DNA from: JBLXBZ01 sp048265185
Lineage (GTDB): Bacteria; Pseudomonadota; Alphaproteobacteria; Rhizobiales; Stappiaceae
Reading direction: 5' to 3'
DNA length: 64,000 nucleotides
NCBI GenBank assembly: GCA_048265185.1
Contig: JBLXBZ010000003.1
Span: 1 to 64,000 of the forward strand
Shown: in pieces, positions 36,080 through 43,922 of the stretch
Numbering within the stretch: position 1 is the first letter of the stretch
How the letters are laid out: each line of letters begins with the position of its first letter
Program-made: the position numbers and the translations under genes
Notes under the pieces: generated by a model
What the model was told of the DNA's origin: nothing
The model's database searches: none
The model's input: the letters and a program-made list of their open reading frames with translations, nothing else

Positions 36080-36672
36080 ATCTCCAACACCTCCATCCGG
36101 CGCAATTCTTCAAGCAAAGGCAAAAGTGGCAGCCCGAGAATAGTGAAATAATCGCCGTCAATTTTCTCAAACAATTGGACGCCAAGCCCCTCAAGTTGAT
36201 AAGCGCCGACGCTGGAAAGAACGCTCTCGCCGGCGTTGGCCAGATAATGTCCGATAAAAGTCGGTGAAAGCGCGCGCATGGTCAAACGAGCGCTAGAGAC
36301 GTGTTTCCACAACACCTTCTCATCTTGAACAATAGCCACGCTGGAGTGAAGAAAATGGCTCTTGCCAGAGAACTGCAGTAATTGCCGTCTAGCGGCTCCC
36401 ATATCAGATGGTTTCACGCGCCGTTCTCCCTCAAATTCCAGGATCTGATCGGCGCCTATAACAATGGCGTCACCTTCTCGTTCACTCACGTCCTGAGCTT
36501 TAGCCTGAGCCAAAACAAGAGCGATGTCCTCAGGTGAAAAATTACTCTTTAACAACGGCTCTTCCACAAGGCGTTCGTCAACGCGCGAAGGAGAAACTTT
36601 CACCTCAAGCCCGGCGTTTTTCAAAAGCTCCGCCCGAATGCGACTGCCGCTCGCAAGCACCAAATTCATCAT
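36076..36672 (-). CDS. maf: Maf-family nucleotide pyrophosphatase
   Basis: Hydrolyses non-canonical or canonical nucleoside triphosphates; formerly a septum-inhibition protein. The 198 residues have LVLASGSRIRAELLKNAG, SRVDE, and IGADQILEF with the catalytic acidic residues. Start placed at ATG 36672 because CAGGAAA precedes it; a GTG at 36684 is the longest alternative. Overlaps aroE by 4 bases. Confidence 0.93.
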   Translation of the reverse strand: MMNLVLASGSRIRAELLKNAGLEVKVSPSRVDERLVEEPLLKSNFSPEDIALVLAQAKAQDVSEREGDAIVIGADQILEFEGERRVKPSDMGAARRQLLQFSGKSHFLHSSVAIVQDEKVLWKHVSSARLTMRALSPTFIGHYLANAGESVLSSVGAYQLEGLGVQLFEKIDGDYFTILGLPLLPLLEELRRMEVLEI

Positions 36673-36726
36673 ATTTTCCTGCACTTAATCATAAAAATCT
36701 CTCCTCCCGACCAATATAGCCAATGT

Positions 36727-37578
36727 TCATGAAAAAACCCGGTCTGATTTTTCAATCTGAAACTTACGGTAAAGAGTCAAAATTTCAGCCGCCGTCTCTT
36801 CTATCGAGCGACGCGTGACGTCAATCACCGGCCATCTTTTTTCAGCGCAAAGCTTTCTCGTCGCCGCTATTTCTCGAGCGATTCCCTTGCGATCCACATA
36901 TGTTTCATTCGGCGTATGAAGAGCGCTGTGAGATAAAATCCTGTTTTGGCGGATATGCTGTATTCGTTCGGCTGAAGCGATCAGTCCAACAACGAAAGCG
37001 TTTTTTTGCTCACTCAAGCTATGTGGCAATGGAATTCCTGGAACGATAGGAATATTGGCGGCGCGAATGCCCCGGTTCGCCAGATAAATACAGGTTGGGG
37101 TTTTCGATGTGCGGCTGATCCCCACAAGAATAACGTCAGCTTGAGATAAATCCGTTGGCGCTTGGCCGTCATCATGAAGCATGGTGAAGTTCAATGCGTC
37201 GATCCGCTGAAAATACTCAGCGTCCAATGCGTGTTGACCGCCAATTCTCCCTGTGACCGGCACTTTCAGATAGGATTGAAAAACCCGAAACACCGGGTCA
37301 AGAATATTTACGCAAGGAACCGAAAGCTCGCGACAAGCCCTCTCCAAACGCAGGGCTAATTCTGCATCCATCAACGTATAAAGAACAATGCCTGGCGCTT
37401 TTTCGATTTCTTCAATCGTTTTCTCCAACTGCCCAGATCCTCGCACAAGCGGATAAACATGCTCTATGGGTTGCGCGTTTTCATATTGCGCCGCCGCCGC
37501 CCGCGCTACGGTCATCAATGTCTCGCCAGTGGAATCTGAAACCATATGAAGATGAAAATAGCTGCGGTTCTTGCCCAA
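36727..37578 (-). CDS. pyruvate, phosphate dikinase regulatory protein (DUF299)
   Basis: Bifunctional Ser/Thr kinase and phosphorylase family controlling PPDK or PEP synthase. The 283 residues contain FHLHMVSDSTGETL and the P-loop-like GISRTSKTPT (153-162). The start is TTG 37578, justified by a strong GGAGGTGA about 5 bases upstream. This is the homologue of the RP001/CC0001 gene that flanks the chromosomal origin in alphaproteobacteria, divergent from hemE. No ppdK gene is in the window. Confidence 0.93.
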   Translation of the reverse strand: MGKNRSYFHLHMVSDSTGETLMTVARAAAAQYENAQPIEHVYPLVRGSGQLEKTIEEIEKAPGIVLYTLMDAELALRLERACRELSVPCVNILDPVFRVFQSYLKVPVTGRIGGQHALDAEYFQRIDALNFTMLHDDGQAPTDLSQADVILVGISRTSKTPTCIYLANRGIRAANIPIVPGIPLPHSLSEQKNAFVVGLIASAERIQHIRQNRILSHSALHTPNETYVDRKGIAREIAATRKLCAEKRWPVIDVTRRSIEETAAEILTLYRKFQIEKSDRVFS

Positions 37579-37613
37579 TGGTTCACCTCCAAAGCTGTGC
37601 GTATCTTTGAAAC

Positions 37614-37622
37614 TTACCCACA
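37614..37622 (+). other. DnaA-box variant
   Basis: TTACCCACA differs from TTATCCACA at one base. It lies 37 bases from the PPDK-regulator start, inside the predicted origin. Confidence 0.5.
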
Positions 37623-37734
37623 GCAGAGAGAAGTTTCCCGGTTCCAGCCCTTTAGTTTTCCCCTCTTTGCCAAAATCATCAACAGATCCGTTTTTGGCGA
37701 GAGTCTTTTCCGAAATGATCGGCTAGTCTGTGTA

Positions 37735-37749
37735 TTACCAAAAGGTTAA
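37735..37749. promoter_or_regulatory. degenerate CtrA-type box
   Basis: TTAC-N7-TTAA, one base from the TTAA-N7-TTAA consensus, within the predicted origin and 38 bases from a perfect copy. Confidence 0.4.
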
Positions 37750-37756
37750 CAACTTC

Positions 37757-37762
37757 TCCCCA
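37757..37762 (+). other. TCCCCA element in the predicted origin
   Basis: Matches the weak DnaA W-box described for the Caulobacter origin. A second copy is at 37888-37893. Each six-base match alone is weak evidence. Confidence 0.35.
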
Positions 37763-37786
37763 GAACATCCAAGGAAGTTTAAAAAG

Positions 37787-37801
37787 TTAATGAATGGTTA
37801 A
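37787..37801. promoter_or_regulatory. CtrA-type box
   Basis: A perfect TTAA-N7-TTAA in which the reverse strand reads TTAACCAT, the CtrA half-site seen in Caulobacter. In Caulobacter CtrA bound at the origin represses replication initiation; that role here is inference. Confidence 0.55.
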
Positions 37802-37887
37802 CAAAAATACAAACCGTTGTTTCTTTGAGATAAAATGATCTTGTTAAATTTTTAAAAGAATCCATAGCGACAAAATGGCCCGAATTT

Positions 37888-37893
37888 TCCCCA
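37888..37893 (+). other. second TCCCCA element in the predicted origin
   Basis: Same sequence as 37757-37762, 131 bases away, on the hemE side of the CtrA-type box. Confidence 0.35.
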
Positions 37894-38005
37894 TTGCGTC
37901 TAATGTGTGAATGAGTGTTAACACATGATAATCCCTGCTATTCAGTCACTAATAAAAACAACAATATCCATTTCATGGATTTAAATTTTTTTAAAGGAGT
38001 GAAAA

Positions 38006-39070
38006 GTGAACACGCAAGTCAGTGCAAAACCTGAAAGCCCTGCTTCGAACAGATCACTCTTGAGAGTATTAACGGGAGAGAAAATGTGGCCTCCCCCAAT
38101 CTGGATGATGCGTCAGGCAGGTCGCTATTTACCAGAGTATCGAGCGCAAAGAGCAAAACAGCCTGATTTTCTTAAATTTTGTTATGATCCGGATTTAACC
38201 ACTGAAGTCACTCTGCAACCCATACGCAGATATGGCTTCGACGCGGCTATTCTCTTTTCAGATATTTTTGTCGTCCCGGACGCTCTCGGCTATCCCGTTC
38301 GCTTTGAAGAGGGAAGAGGTCCGGTTCTCGAACCATTGAGTTATGATCTCCTTGACAAGCTCGATCAGTCCCGCGCTGACGATCATCTGTCTCCGGTGAT
38401 GACCACTTTAAATCGCTTAAGATCGGATCTTCCGGATGAAACCACTCTGTTAGGCTTCTGCGGAGCTCCATGGACGGTTGCTTGCTATTCGGTGGCCGGT
38501 CATACGACGCCGGATCAAACTGCCGCCAGAGTGGGCGCTTACAAAGATCCGGAGCTGATGCAGTCTTTCATCAACTCTTTGGTGACTGCCTCGATCTCCT
38601 ATTTGGTGCGCCAGCTTGACGCGGGCGCGGACGCCTTACAGATTTTCGACACCTGGGCCGGGGTTTTGGATGACGCAGGTTTTGAACGTTGGTGCATAGC
38701 TCCCACAAAGGCGATAGTGGATGGCGTGCGCCGCCAGCGCCCTAACGCCCGCATCATAGGATTTCCAAAAGGCTCTGGAAGCAGGATGCTTCGCTATATT
38801 GAGGAAACTGGCGTTGACGCCGTTGGTCTCGATTGGACCGTTCCCACTGATATGGCTCAAAAAATTCAACAAAAAGCTCCCATTCAGGGAAATTTGGATC
38901 CTATGCGTCTTGTGGCCGGCGGTGACGCCTTGGATGAGGGAATTGACGCGGTTCTGAAAACCTTGGGTCAAGGGCCTTTGATTTTCAATCTTGGCCATGG
39001 GGTGACGCCACAGACAAATCCTGATCATGTTAAGCAAATGGTGGATCGTGTGAAAAACGCGGCTAGATAG
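38006..39070 (+). CDS. hemE: uroporphyrinogen decarboxylase
   Basis: Decarboxylates uroporphyrinogen III to coproporphyrinogen III in haem synthesis. The 354-residue barrel begins with PPIWMMRQAGRYLPEYR, the family signature, and has FSDIFVVPDALG with the active-site Asp and GFCGAPWTVACY. The start is GTG 38006 with AAAGGAGTG about 7 bases upstream. It flanks the predicted origin and is followed after 9 bases by hemJ. Confidence 0.97.
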   Translation: MNTQVSAKPESPASNRSLLRVLTGEKMWPPPIWMMRQAGRYLPEYRAQRAKQPDFLKFCYDPDLTTEVTLQPIRRYGFDAAILFSDIFVVPDALGYPVRFEEGRGPVLEPLSYDLLDKLDQSRADDHLSPVMTTLNRLRSDLPDETTLLGFCGAPWTVACYSVAGHTTPDQTAARVGAYKDPELMQSFINSLVTASISYLVRQLDAGADALQIFDTWAGVLDDAGFERWCIAPTKAIVDGVRRQRPNARIIGFPKGSGSRMLRYIEETGVDAVGLDWTVPTDMAQKIQQKAPIQGNLDPMRLVAGGDALDEGIDAVLKTLGQGPLIFNLGHGVTPQTNPDHVKQMVDRVKNAAR

Positions 39071-39079
39071 GAGCATCTT

Positions 39080-39508
39080 GTGGAAATATTTTTATGGACG
39101 AAGGCGTTACATGTAATTTCAGTTATTGCATGGATGGCGGGATTGTTGTATTTGCCTCGCCTGTTCGTCTATCATTCGCAAGCGGCTCAGGGGTCCGATC
39201 AATCGGAAACCTTCAAGGTGATGGAACGGCGATTGCTGAAAGCCATTATGACGCCTGCGATGATATCTTCCTGGGTTTTTGGTCTCTGGACCGCTGTTGA
39301 AATAGGCGCCTTTTCTCAAGGCTGGTTCCATTTCAAACTATTGCTGGTGTTCATACTTTCCGGGTATCAGGGATTTCTTTCTCGGTGCGTCCGAGATTTC
39401 GCGGAAGATAGAAATCAGCGAAGCGCTCGTTTTTATCGTATAGCGAATGAGGTCCCAACGATTTTGATGATCGTGATTGTAATCTTGGTTATCGTGAAGC
39501 CCCTTTAG
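39080..39508 (+). CDS. hemJ: protoporphyrinogen IX oxidase HemJ
   Basis: Membrane enzyme oxidising protoporphyrinogen IX, the oxygen-independent alternative to HemG/HemY. The 142 residues span four membrane segments with the conserved His (KALHVISVIAWMAG) and PRLFVYH, and a C-terminal ILMIVIVILVIVKPL segment. The start is GTG 39080 with GGAG about 6 bases upstream. Cotranscribed with hemE. Confidence 0.92.
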   Translation: MEIFLWTKALHVISVIAWMAGLLYLPRLFVYHSQAAQGSDQSETFKVMERRLLKAIMTPAMISSWVFGLWTAVEIGAFSQGWFHFKLLLVFILSGYQGFLSRCVRDFAEDRNQRSARFYRIANEVPTILMIVIVILVIVKPL

Positions 39509-39834
39509 TAGTATAATTGCACTTTGTGCATAAAATAGACCTGAATTTGGTAGACCATAGTCGTATAGGCTTTGACTTTCTGACCTTATTTAGAATAGTT
39601 TTAAATTACTTTAGGAATAATTATGAAAATTACTTGCTAAATCTATACGGAGAGGTTATGGTCTCACCGTCTTCATAATTTGCGGATATAATGTGATCTT
39701 TTTAAAGGTTGCATTATAATCGGGTATTGAACTTGGTCAAATTCGCATATCATCCCACCTAGACTCTCGCCATTTCACTGTCATTCATTGTGGCGGATGG
39801 TTACACCCTAACCTTAAAGAAGAACTCCCAATCG
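39509..39834. other. 326-base AT-rich rho leader region
   Basis: No gene is visible apart from an in-frame extension of rho to a GTG at 39790. Two TATAAT hexamers (39687-39692 and 39715-39720) are possible -10 boxes for rho, without convincing -35 partners. A long leader is compatible with autoregulation of rho, known in other bacteria, but nothing here proves it. Confidence 0.5.
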
Positions 39835-41100
39835 ATGCGGGACATGAAACTCTCAGAACTTAAAGCAAAGACTCCAACTGAACTTCTCGCTTTCGCGGAA
39901 GAGTTTGAAGTCGAAAACGCAAGCACCTTGCGCAAGCAAGAGCTCATGTTTGCTATTCTCAAACAACTTGCAATGCGTGACATCGATATTATCGGTGAGG
40001 GTGTTGTTGAAGTTCTCCAGGATGGATTTGGTTTTCTTCGCTCTCCAGATGCGAATTACCTTCCAGGGCCTGACGATATTTATGTATCACCGTCGCAAAT
40101 AAGGAGATTTTCGCTCCGCACAGGTGATACTGTTGAAGGCGAAATTAGATCTCCTAAAGACGGCGAGCGGTATTTCGCGCTTCTGAAGGTTAATACGATC
40201 AATTTTGAAGATCCGGAAAAAACCCGGCACAAAATACATTTTGACAATCTCACGCCTCTTTATCCTGAAGAGAGATTTAAGCTAGAGGTTGATCAACCAA
40301 CGTCGAAAGACCTGTCTTCCCGGATTGTTGATCTTGTGGTTCCGTTAGGTAAAGGGCAGAGGGCGCTGATTACAGCTCCACCTCGTACTGGTAAAACGGT
40401 TTTCTTGCAAAACATCGCTAAGTCCATAACGACCAATCATCCCGAATGCTATTTGATCGTTCTGTTGATTGACGAACGTCCGGAAGAAGTCACCGATATG
40501 CAGCGCACGGTGGATGGCGAAGTTGTTTCATCCACATTTGACGAACCGGCCATACGCCACGTTCAAGTTGCGGAAATGGTGATTGAAAAAGCCAAACGGC
40601 TTGTCGAGCATGGACGGGACGTGGTCATTCTACTCGATTCCATCACCCGCCTTGGCAGAGCTTACAACACGGTCGTGCCGTCATCGGGAAAAGTACTGAC
40701 AGGCGGCGTTGACGCCAACGCCTTGCAACGTCCGAAAAGATTCTTCGGCGCTGCTCGTAACATCGAAGAAGGCGGTTCTTTGACGATTATCGCCACGGCG
40801 TTGATCGATACGGGGAGCCGTATGGATGAAGTCATCTTTGAAGAGTTTAAAGGCACAGGTAATTCCGAGATTATCCTTGATCGGAAAATTTCCGATAAAC
40901 GCGTGTTCCCTGCGATTGATATTCAACGGTCAGGAACGCGTAAGGAAGAGCTTCTTGTGCCTGCGGATAAATTGAAGAAGACTTTTGTTCTTCGCCGCAT
41001 CTTGAATCCGATGAATTCTGTCGACGCCATTGAGTTCCTGTTGGATAAATTACGTCAAACGAAGTCTAACGATGATTTCTTCGATAGTATGAATGCTTGA
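39835..41100 (+). CDS. rho: transcription termination factor Rho
   Basis: Hexameric RNA-dependent ATPase that ends transcription. The N-terminal OB region (GEGVVEVLQDGFGFLRSPDANYLPGPDDIYVSP) and the ATPase P-loop ALITAPPRTGKT are clear, with LLIDERPEEVTDM. From ATG 39835 the length is 421 residues, as usual; the frame extends to GTG 39790, giving an atypical 15-residue leader. No strong ribosome site is seen at 39835. Confidence 0.96.
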   Translation: MRDMKLSELKAKTPTELLAFAEEFEVENASTLRKQELMFAILKQLAMRDIDIIGEGVVEVLQDGFGFLRSPDANYLPGPDDIYVSPSQIRRFSLRTGDTVEGEIRSPKDGERYFALLKVNTINFEDPEKTRHKIHFDNLTPLYPEERFKLEVDQPTSKDLSSRIVDLVVPLGKGQRALITAPPRTGKTVFLQNIAKSITTNHPECYLIVLLIDERPEEVTDMQRTVDGEVVSSTFDEPAIRHVQVAEMVIEKAKRLVEHGRDVVILLDSITRLGRAYNTVVPSSGKVLTGGVDANALQRPKRFFGAARNIEEGGSLTIIATALIDTGSRMDEVIFEEFKGTGNSEIILDRKISDKRVFPAIDIQRSGTRKEELLVPADKLKKTFVLRRILNPMNSVDAIEFLLDKLRQTKSNDDFFDSMNA

Positions 41101-41120
41101 TGTTTTTTAAATGTGTTTAT

Positions 41121-41148
41121 AAAAACGCGCCTTTAGGGCGCGTTTTTT
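41121..41148 (+). terminator. rho gene terminator
   Basis: A stem of AAACGCGCC with GGCGCGTTT around a 5-base loop runs into six T at 41143-41148. The T-run abuts a parS site beginning at 41148. Confidence 0.85.
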
Positions 41149-41163
41149 GTTTCACGTGAATCA
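41148..41163. other. parS site
   Basis: TGTTTCACGTGAATCA differs from the ParB-binding consensus TGTTTCACGTGAAACA at one base. About 7 kb from parA and 3 kb from the predicted origin. Confidence 0.7.
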
Positions 41164-41228
41164 TCTACTCATTATTTCGAGTAATATTTTTACAAAATTT
41201 TTGAAGAGAGAATTATAGGTGGTGGCGA

Positions 41229-41789
41229 ATGAAGCTAGAGACCTCACGCCTTGTTCTACGCGAATGGCGGGATAGCGATATTGAGCCATTAGCGCAGATA
41301 AACGCCGATTCACAAGTCATGCGTTGGTTTCCCTCAGTTCTGAGTTATTCAGATTCTGAAAAAGCGCTCGCTGCGATGATTGAAAGGAGCAGAAAAAATG
41401 GATTTTGTTTTCAGCCGGTTGAGGTGAAAGTTACCGGTGAGTTCATTGGTTTTGTCGGGCTTAACAGGCCGGAATATTCTACGCCCTTGCCCTGTGGTCC
41501 ATGCGTTGAGATTGGTTGGCGTTTGAAACGGCGTGCATGGGGAAAGGGATATGCTAGCGAAGCTGCGCGTGAATGGCTTAGATTCGGATTCGAAACTTTA
41601 TTCTTGACGGAAATAGTCTCTTTTACGGCTACTCAAAACGGTAACTCTCAGGCGCTCATGTCGCGCATTGGAATGCGGCGCGATTTTTCAGCTGATTTTA
41701 ATCATCCAATGTTGCCGTCTACGCATGCTTTAGCGGCTCATGTTCTTTATCGTATAAGCTATCAGTCGTTCATTTCGAGCTCGCGGTAA
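41229..41789 (+). CDS. GNAT-family acetyltransferase (RimJ/RimL type)
   Basis: The 186 residues start with TSRLVLREWRDSDIEPLAQI and carry the acetyl-CoA-binding GWRLKRRAWGKGYASEA and FTATQNGNSQALMSRIGM, typical of the RimJ/L subfamily that acetylates protein N-termini or small amines. The substrate is unknown. AGGTGG precedes ATG 41229 by about 7 bases. Its 3' end overlaps the convergent DUF255 gene by 28 bases. Confidence 0.85.
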   Translation: MKLETSRLVLREWRDSDIEPLAQINADSQVMRWFPSVLSYSDSEKALAAMIERSRKNGFCFQPVEVKVTGEFIGFVGLNRPEYSTPLPCGPCVEIGWRLKRRAWGKGYASEAAREWLRFGFETLFLTEIVSFTATQNGNSQALMSRIGMRRDFSADFNHPMLPSTHALAAHVLYRISYQSFISSSR

Positions 41790-43819
41790 AGCCATCCAGA
41801 ATTTAAAATGTCGCTGACTTTCTCCAACTCGGTGATGGGCGTAAGACATAAACCTTCACGGCAAATATAAAGCGTAGGTTTGCTCTTGATCATCTTTTTT
41901 TCAAATGCAGGGTGATGAGGAGAAAACCTTATGTTTGATTCGCATGTGAAATAAACAGTGGCGGCGTCTGTATTTCTCTGAACCGTTTGTCGAAGTTCGA
42001 GTGCGTCGCGCCAGTCATCGGCGACGATGAGCGCTAGTTGGCCGCGCGTACGCGTATCAAAGCCGTTGAGGAGGGATGCGCAGGCGAATGGATTATTCGT
42101 AATTGTTTCCGCAAAATAGCTGAATATTTTGTCGGCTCGATCTCTATATTCATCCTCTCCCGTCAGGAGCCATATTCTTGAAAAAGTCTCGGCAAGAACG
42201 CCATGATGATTTGGAACTGCTTCGTCAAAGGGGTCGTGTAAGTGCACTAAAAGATGTTCGCTGTTTGAGGCGAACGAATAGGATCCGTTTTCCTGTCCAT
42301 GCAAGTTGTCAAGTTGGCGGATGAATGCGCGCGCGTCTTCGATGTATTTTTCAGCTTCTTCAACAGTCTTTGAGGTTTCGGCGAGGGCTATGGCTGCATG
42401 ACTCATGTTCGCATAATCACTGGCGAACCCGGACCCGCCGATAGATCCATTTCGATAGACATGGCGTAGACAGATTTCGGACCATAGATTTTCAGTAATG
42501 AATTGATAGGCGTTTGCGGCCAGTTCTCTCCATGATTCACGTGAAACGCTGACACTTGCGCGGGCGAGGGCGGCTATCGTCAAAGCGTTCCAGTCGCATA
42601 GCAGTTTATCGTCTTGGGCAGGCGCCACGCGTTTCATTCGACGTGTGAGAAGTTTTTGAAGCGCTTGAGGGGAGGGGGAATCTGTTTGCTCTGTATTTTT
42701 TGAAGGAGCGTCCATTATATGGCTGCGGTTGAGAATATTTCCTCCTTCAAAATTTCCGTTGATGGAGGCGCCATATGCTTGAGCGAAAATCTTCCCGTCT
42801 TTTTCCCCGAGAGTTTCAATAAGTTCGCCATAGGTCCATGTGTAATAGGCGCCTTCTACTCCATCGCTATCTGCGTCGAGACTAGCTGCGAATCCCCCTT
42901 CTTTAAGCTTCATTTCGCGATCGAGCCAACCAATAGTTTGTTCGAGTCGATTACGAAATAATCTCTTTCCCGTTAAGAAGTAGATTCGAGATAAATGTGA
43001 AATGAATTGTGCGTTGTCGTAAAGCATTTTTTCGAAATGCGGAACGAGCCATTTTTCGTCAACGGCGTATCTGCTTAGGCCACCTCCCACATGGTCGTAA
43101 ATTCCGCCCTGGCAAATGTTGATAAACGTATGAACAACCTGTTTGAAACGCTGTGTGTTAGCTGTTCGAAAAGCTGAACGAAAAATAAACTCCATGACTT
43201 CGGAGTTTGGAAATTTTGGTGCGCCTTTGATTCCGCCGTATTGGAGATCAAGGAGTTCCGCCAAGTGTTTTCCTGAACGTTCAATAAGGTTGGCGTCCAA
43301 CTGTTCTGTCTCAGAATAGCGTTGATTTAATTTATCTAAGAGCAAACATCGGTTGATTTCGATTCGGTCTCGATTTTCATGAAAACTTCTGGAGACGGCC
43401 GTGAGCACGTTTTTAAAAGCGGGTTGACCCCATTTCTGTTCTTTTGGAAAATAGGTTCCGCCCCAGAACGGTTCGCCGTGAGGGGTGAGGAACATGGTGA
43501 GGGGCCAGCCTCCCTGTTGGCCCATGGCATGAAGAGCTTTCATATATATTTGATCGATGTCAGGCCGCTCTTCTCGGTCGACTTTGATATTGACGAATAA
43601 AGCGTTCATAAGATCGGCGGTTTCCTGATCCTCAAAACTTTCGTGGGCCATCACATGGCACCAGTGACAAGCGGCGTAACCAACTGATAAGAGAATTGGG
43701 CGATTGCCGGATCGAGCTTCTTCAAGGGCGTCGTCTCCCCATTGGCGCCATGCCACGGGGTTATGCTGGTGCTGAAGGAGATAGGGGCTTATGGCGCTAG
43801 CCAGTTGGTTATCGGTCAT
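41762..43819 (-). CDS. thioredoxin domain-containing DUF255 protein (YyaL/SPATA20 family)
   Basis: The 685-residue protein has an N-terminal thioredoxin-like domain with C51-x2-C54 (SVGYAACHWCHVMAHESFED) followed by a long alpha/alpha-toroid (glycosidase-like) region. The family's enzymatic role is unsettled. It converges with and overlaps the GNAT gene by 28 bases, and is divergent from mnmE. A parS-like site lies within it at 42533. Confidence 0.88.
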   Translation of the reverse strand: MTDNQLASAISPYLLQHQHNPVAWRQWGDDALEEARSGNRPILLSVGYAACHWCHVMAHESFEDQETADLMNALFVNIKVDREERPDIDQIYMKALHAMGQQGGWPLTMFLTPHGEPFWGGTYFPKEQKWGQPAFKNVLTAVSRSFHENRDRIEINRCLLLDKLNQRYSETEQLDANLIERSGKHLAELLDLQYGGIKGAPKFPNSEVMEFIFRSAFRTANTQRFKQVVHTFINICQGGIYDHVGGGLSRYAVDEKWLVPHFEKMLYDNAQFISHLSRIYFLTGKRLFRNRLEQTIGWLDREMKLKEGGFAASLDADSDGVEGAYYTWTYGELIETLGEKDGKIFAQAYGASINGNFEGGNILNRSHIMDAPSKNTEQTDSPSPQALQKLLTRRMKRVAPAQDDKLLCDWNALTIAALARASVSVSRESWRELAANAYQFITENLWSEICLRHVYRNGSIGGSGFASDYANMSHAAIALAETSKTVEEAEKYIEDARAFIRQLDNLHGQENGSYSFASNSEHLLVHLHDPFDEAVPNHHGVLAETFSRIWLLTGEDEYRDRADKIFSYFAETITNNPFACASLLNGFDTRTRGQLALIVADDWRDALELRQTVQRNTDAATVYFTCESNIRFSPHHPAFEKKMIKSKPTLYICREGLCLTPITELEKVSDILNSGWLYRELEMND
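42533..42548. other. parS-like site inside the DUF255 gene
   Basis: TGATTCACGTGAAACG differs from the consensus at two positions; the TTCACGTGAAAC core is kept. Confidence 0.5.
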
Positions 43820-43922
43820 TGCAGATCCTGTCCGACTTGAGGACTATAGGCAGCCTATCTGATGACATAAATTGCTGAAGAGCAATGAATGACCGATTTT
43901 TTCTGGATGAACGGAATCGAAT

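Larger units (their letters stand above)
37579..38005. other. predicted chromosomal origin of replication (oriC)
   Basis: A 427-base AT-rich gap between divergent PPDK-regulator and hemE genes, the location of the origin in Caulobacter and reported for other alphaproteobacteria. It contains a DnaA-box variant (TTACCCACA, 37614-37622), two TCCCCA elements, CtrA-type TTAA-N7-TTAA boxes, three GTTAAC palindromes (37745-37750, 37797-37802 and near 37917) and a GAATC methylation-type site at 37858-37862. Being divergent, it must also carry promoters for both neighbours. Assignment rests on synteny plus motifs, not on an experiment. Confidence 0.75.

Noticed and set aside
41762..43819. DUF255 protein as a true thioredoxin reductant gene
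   Set aside because: Although it has CxxC, the long C-terminal toroid and family size identify the YyaL/SPATA20 family rather than a thioredoxin.
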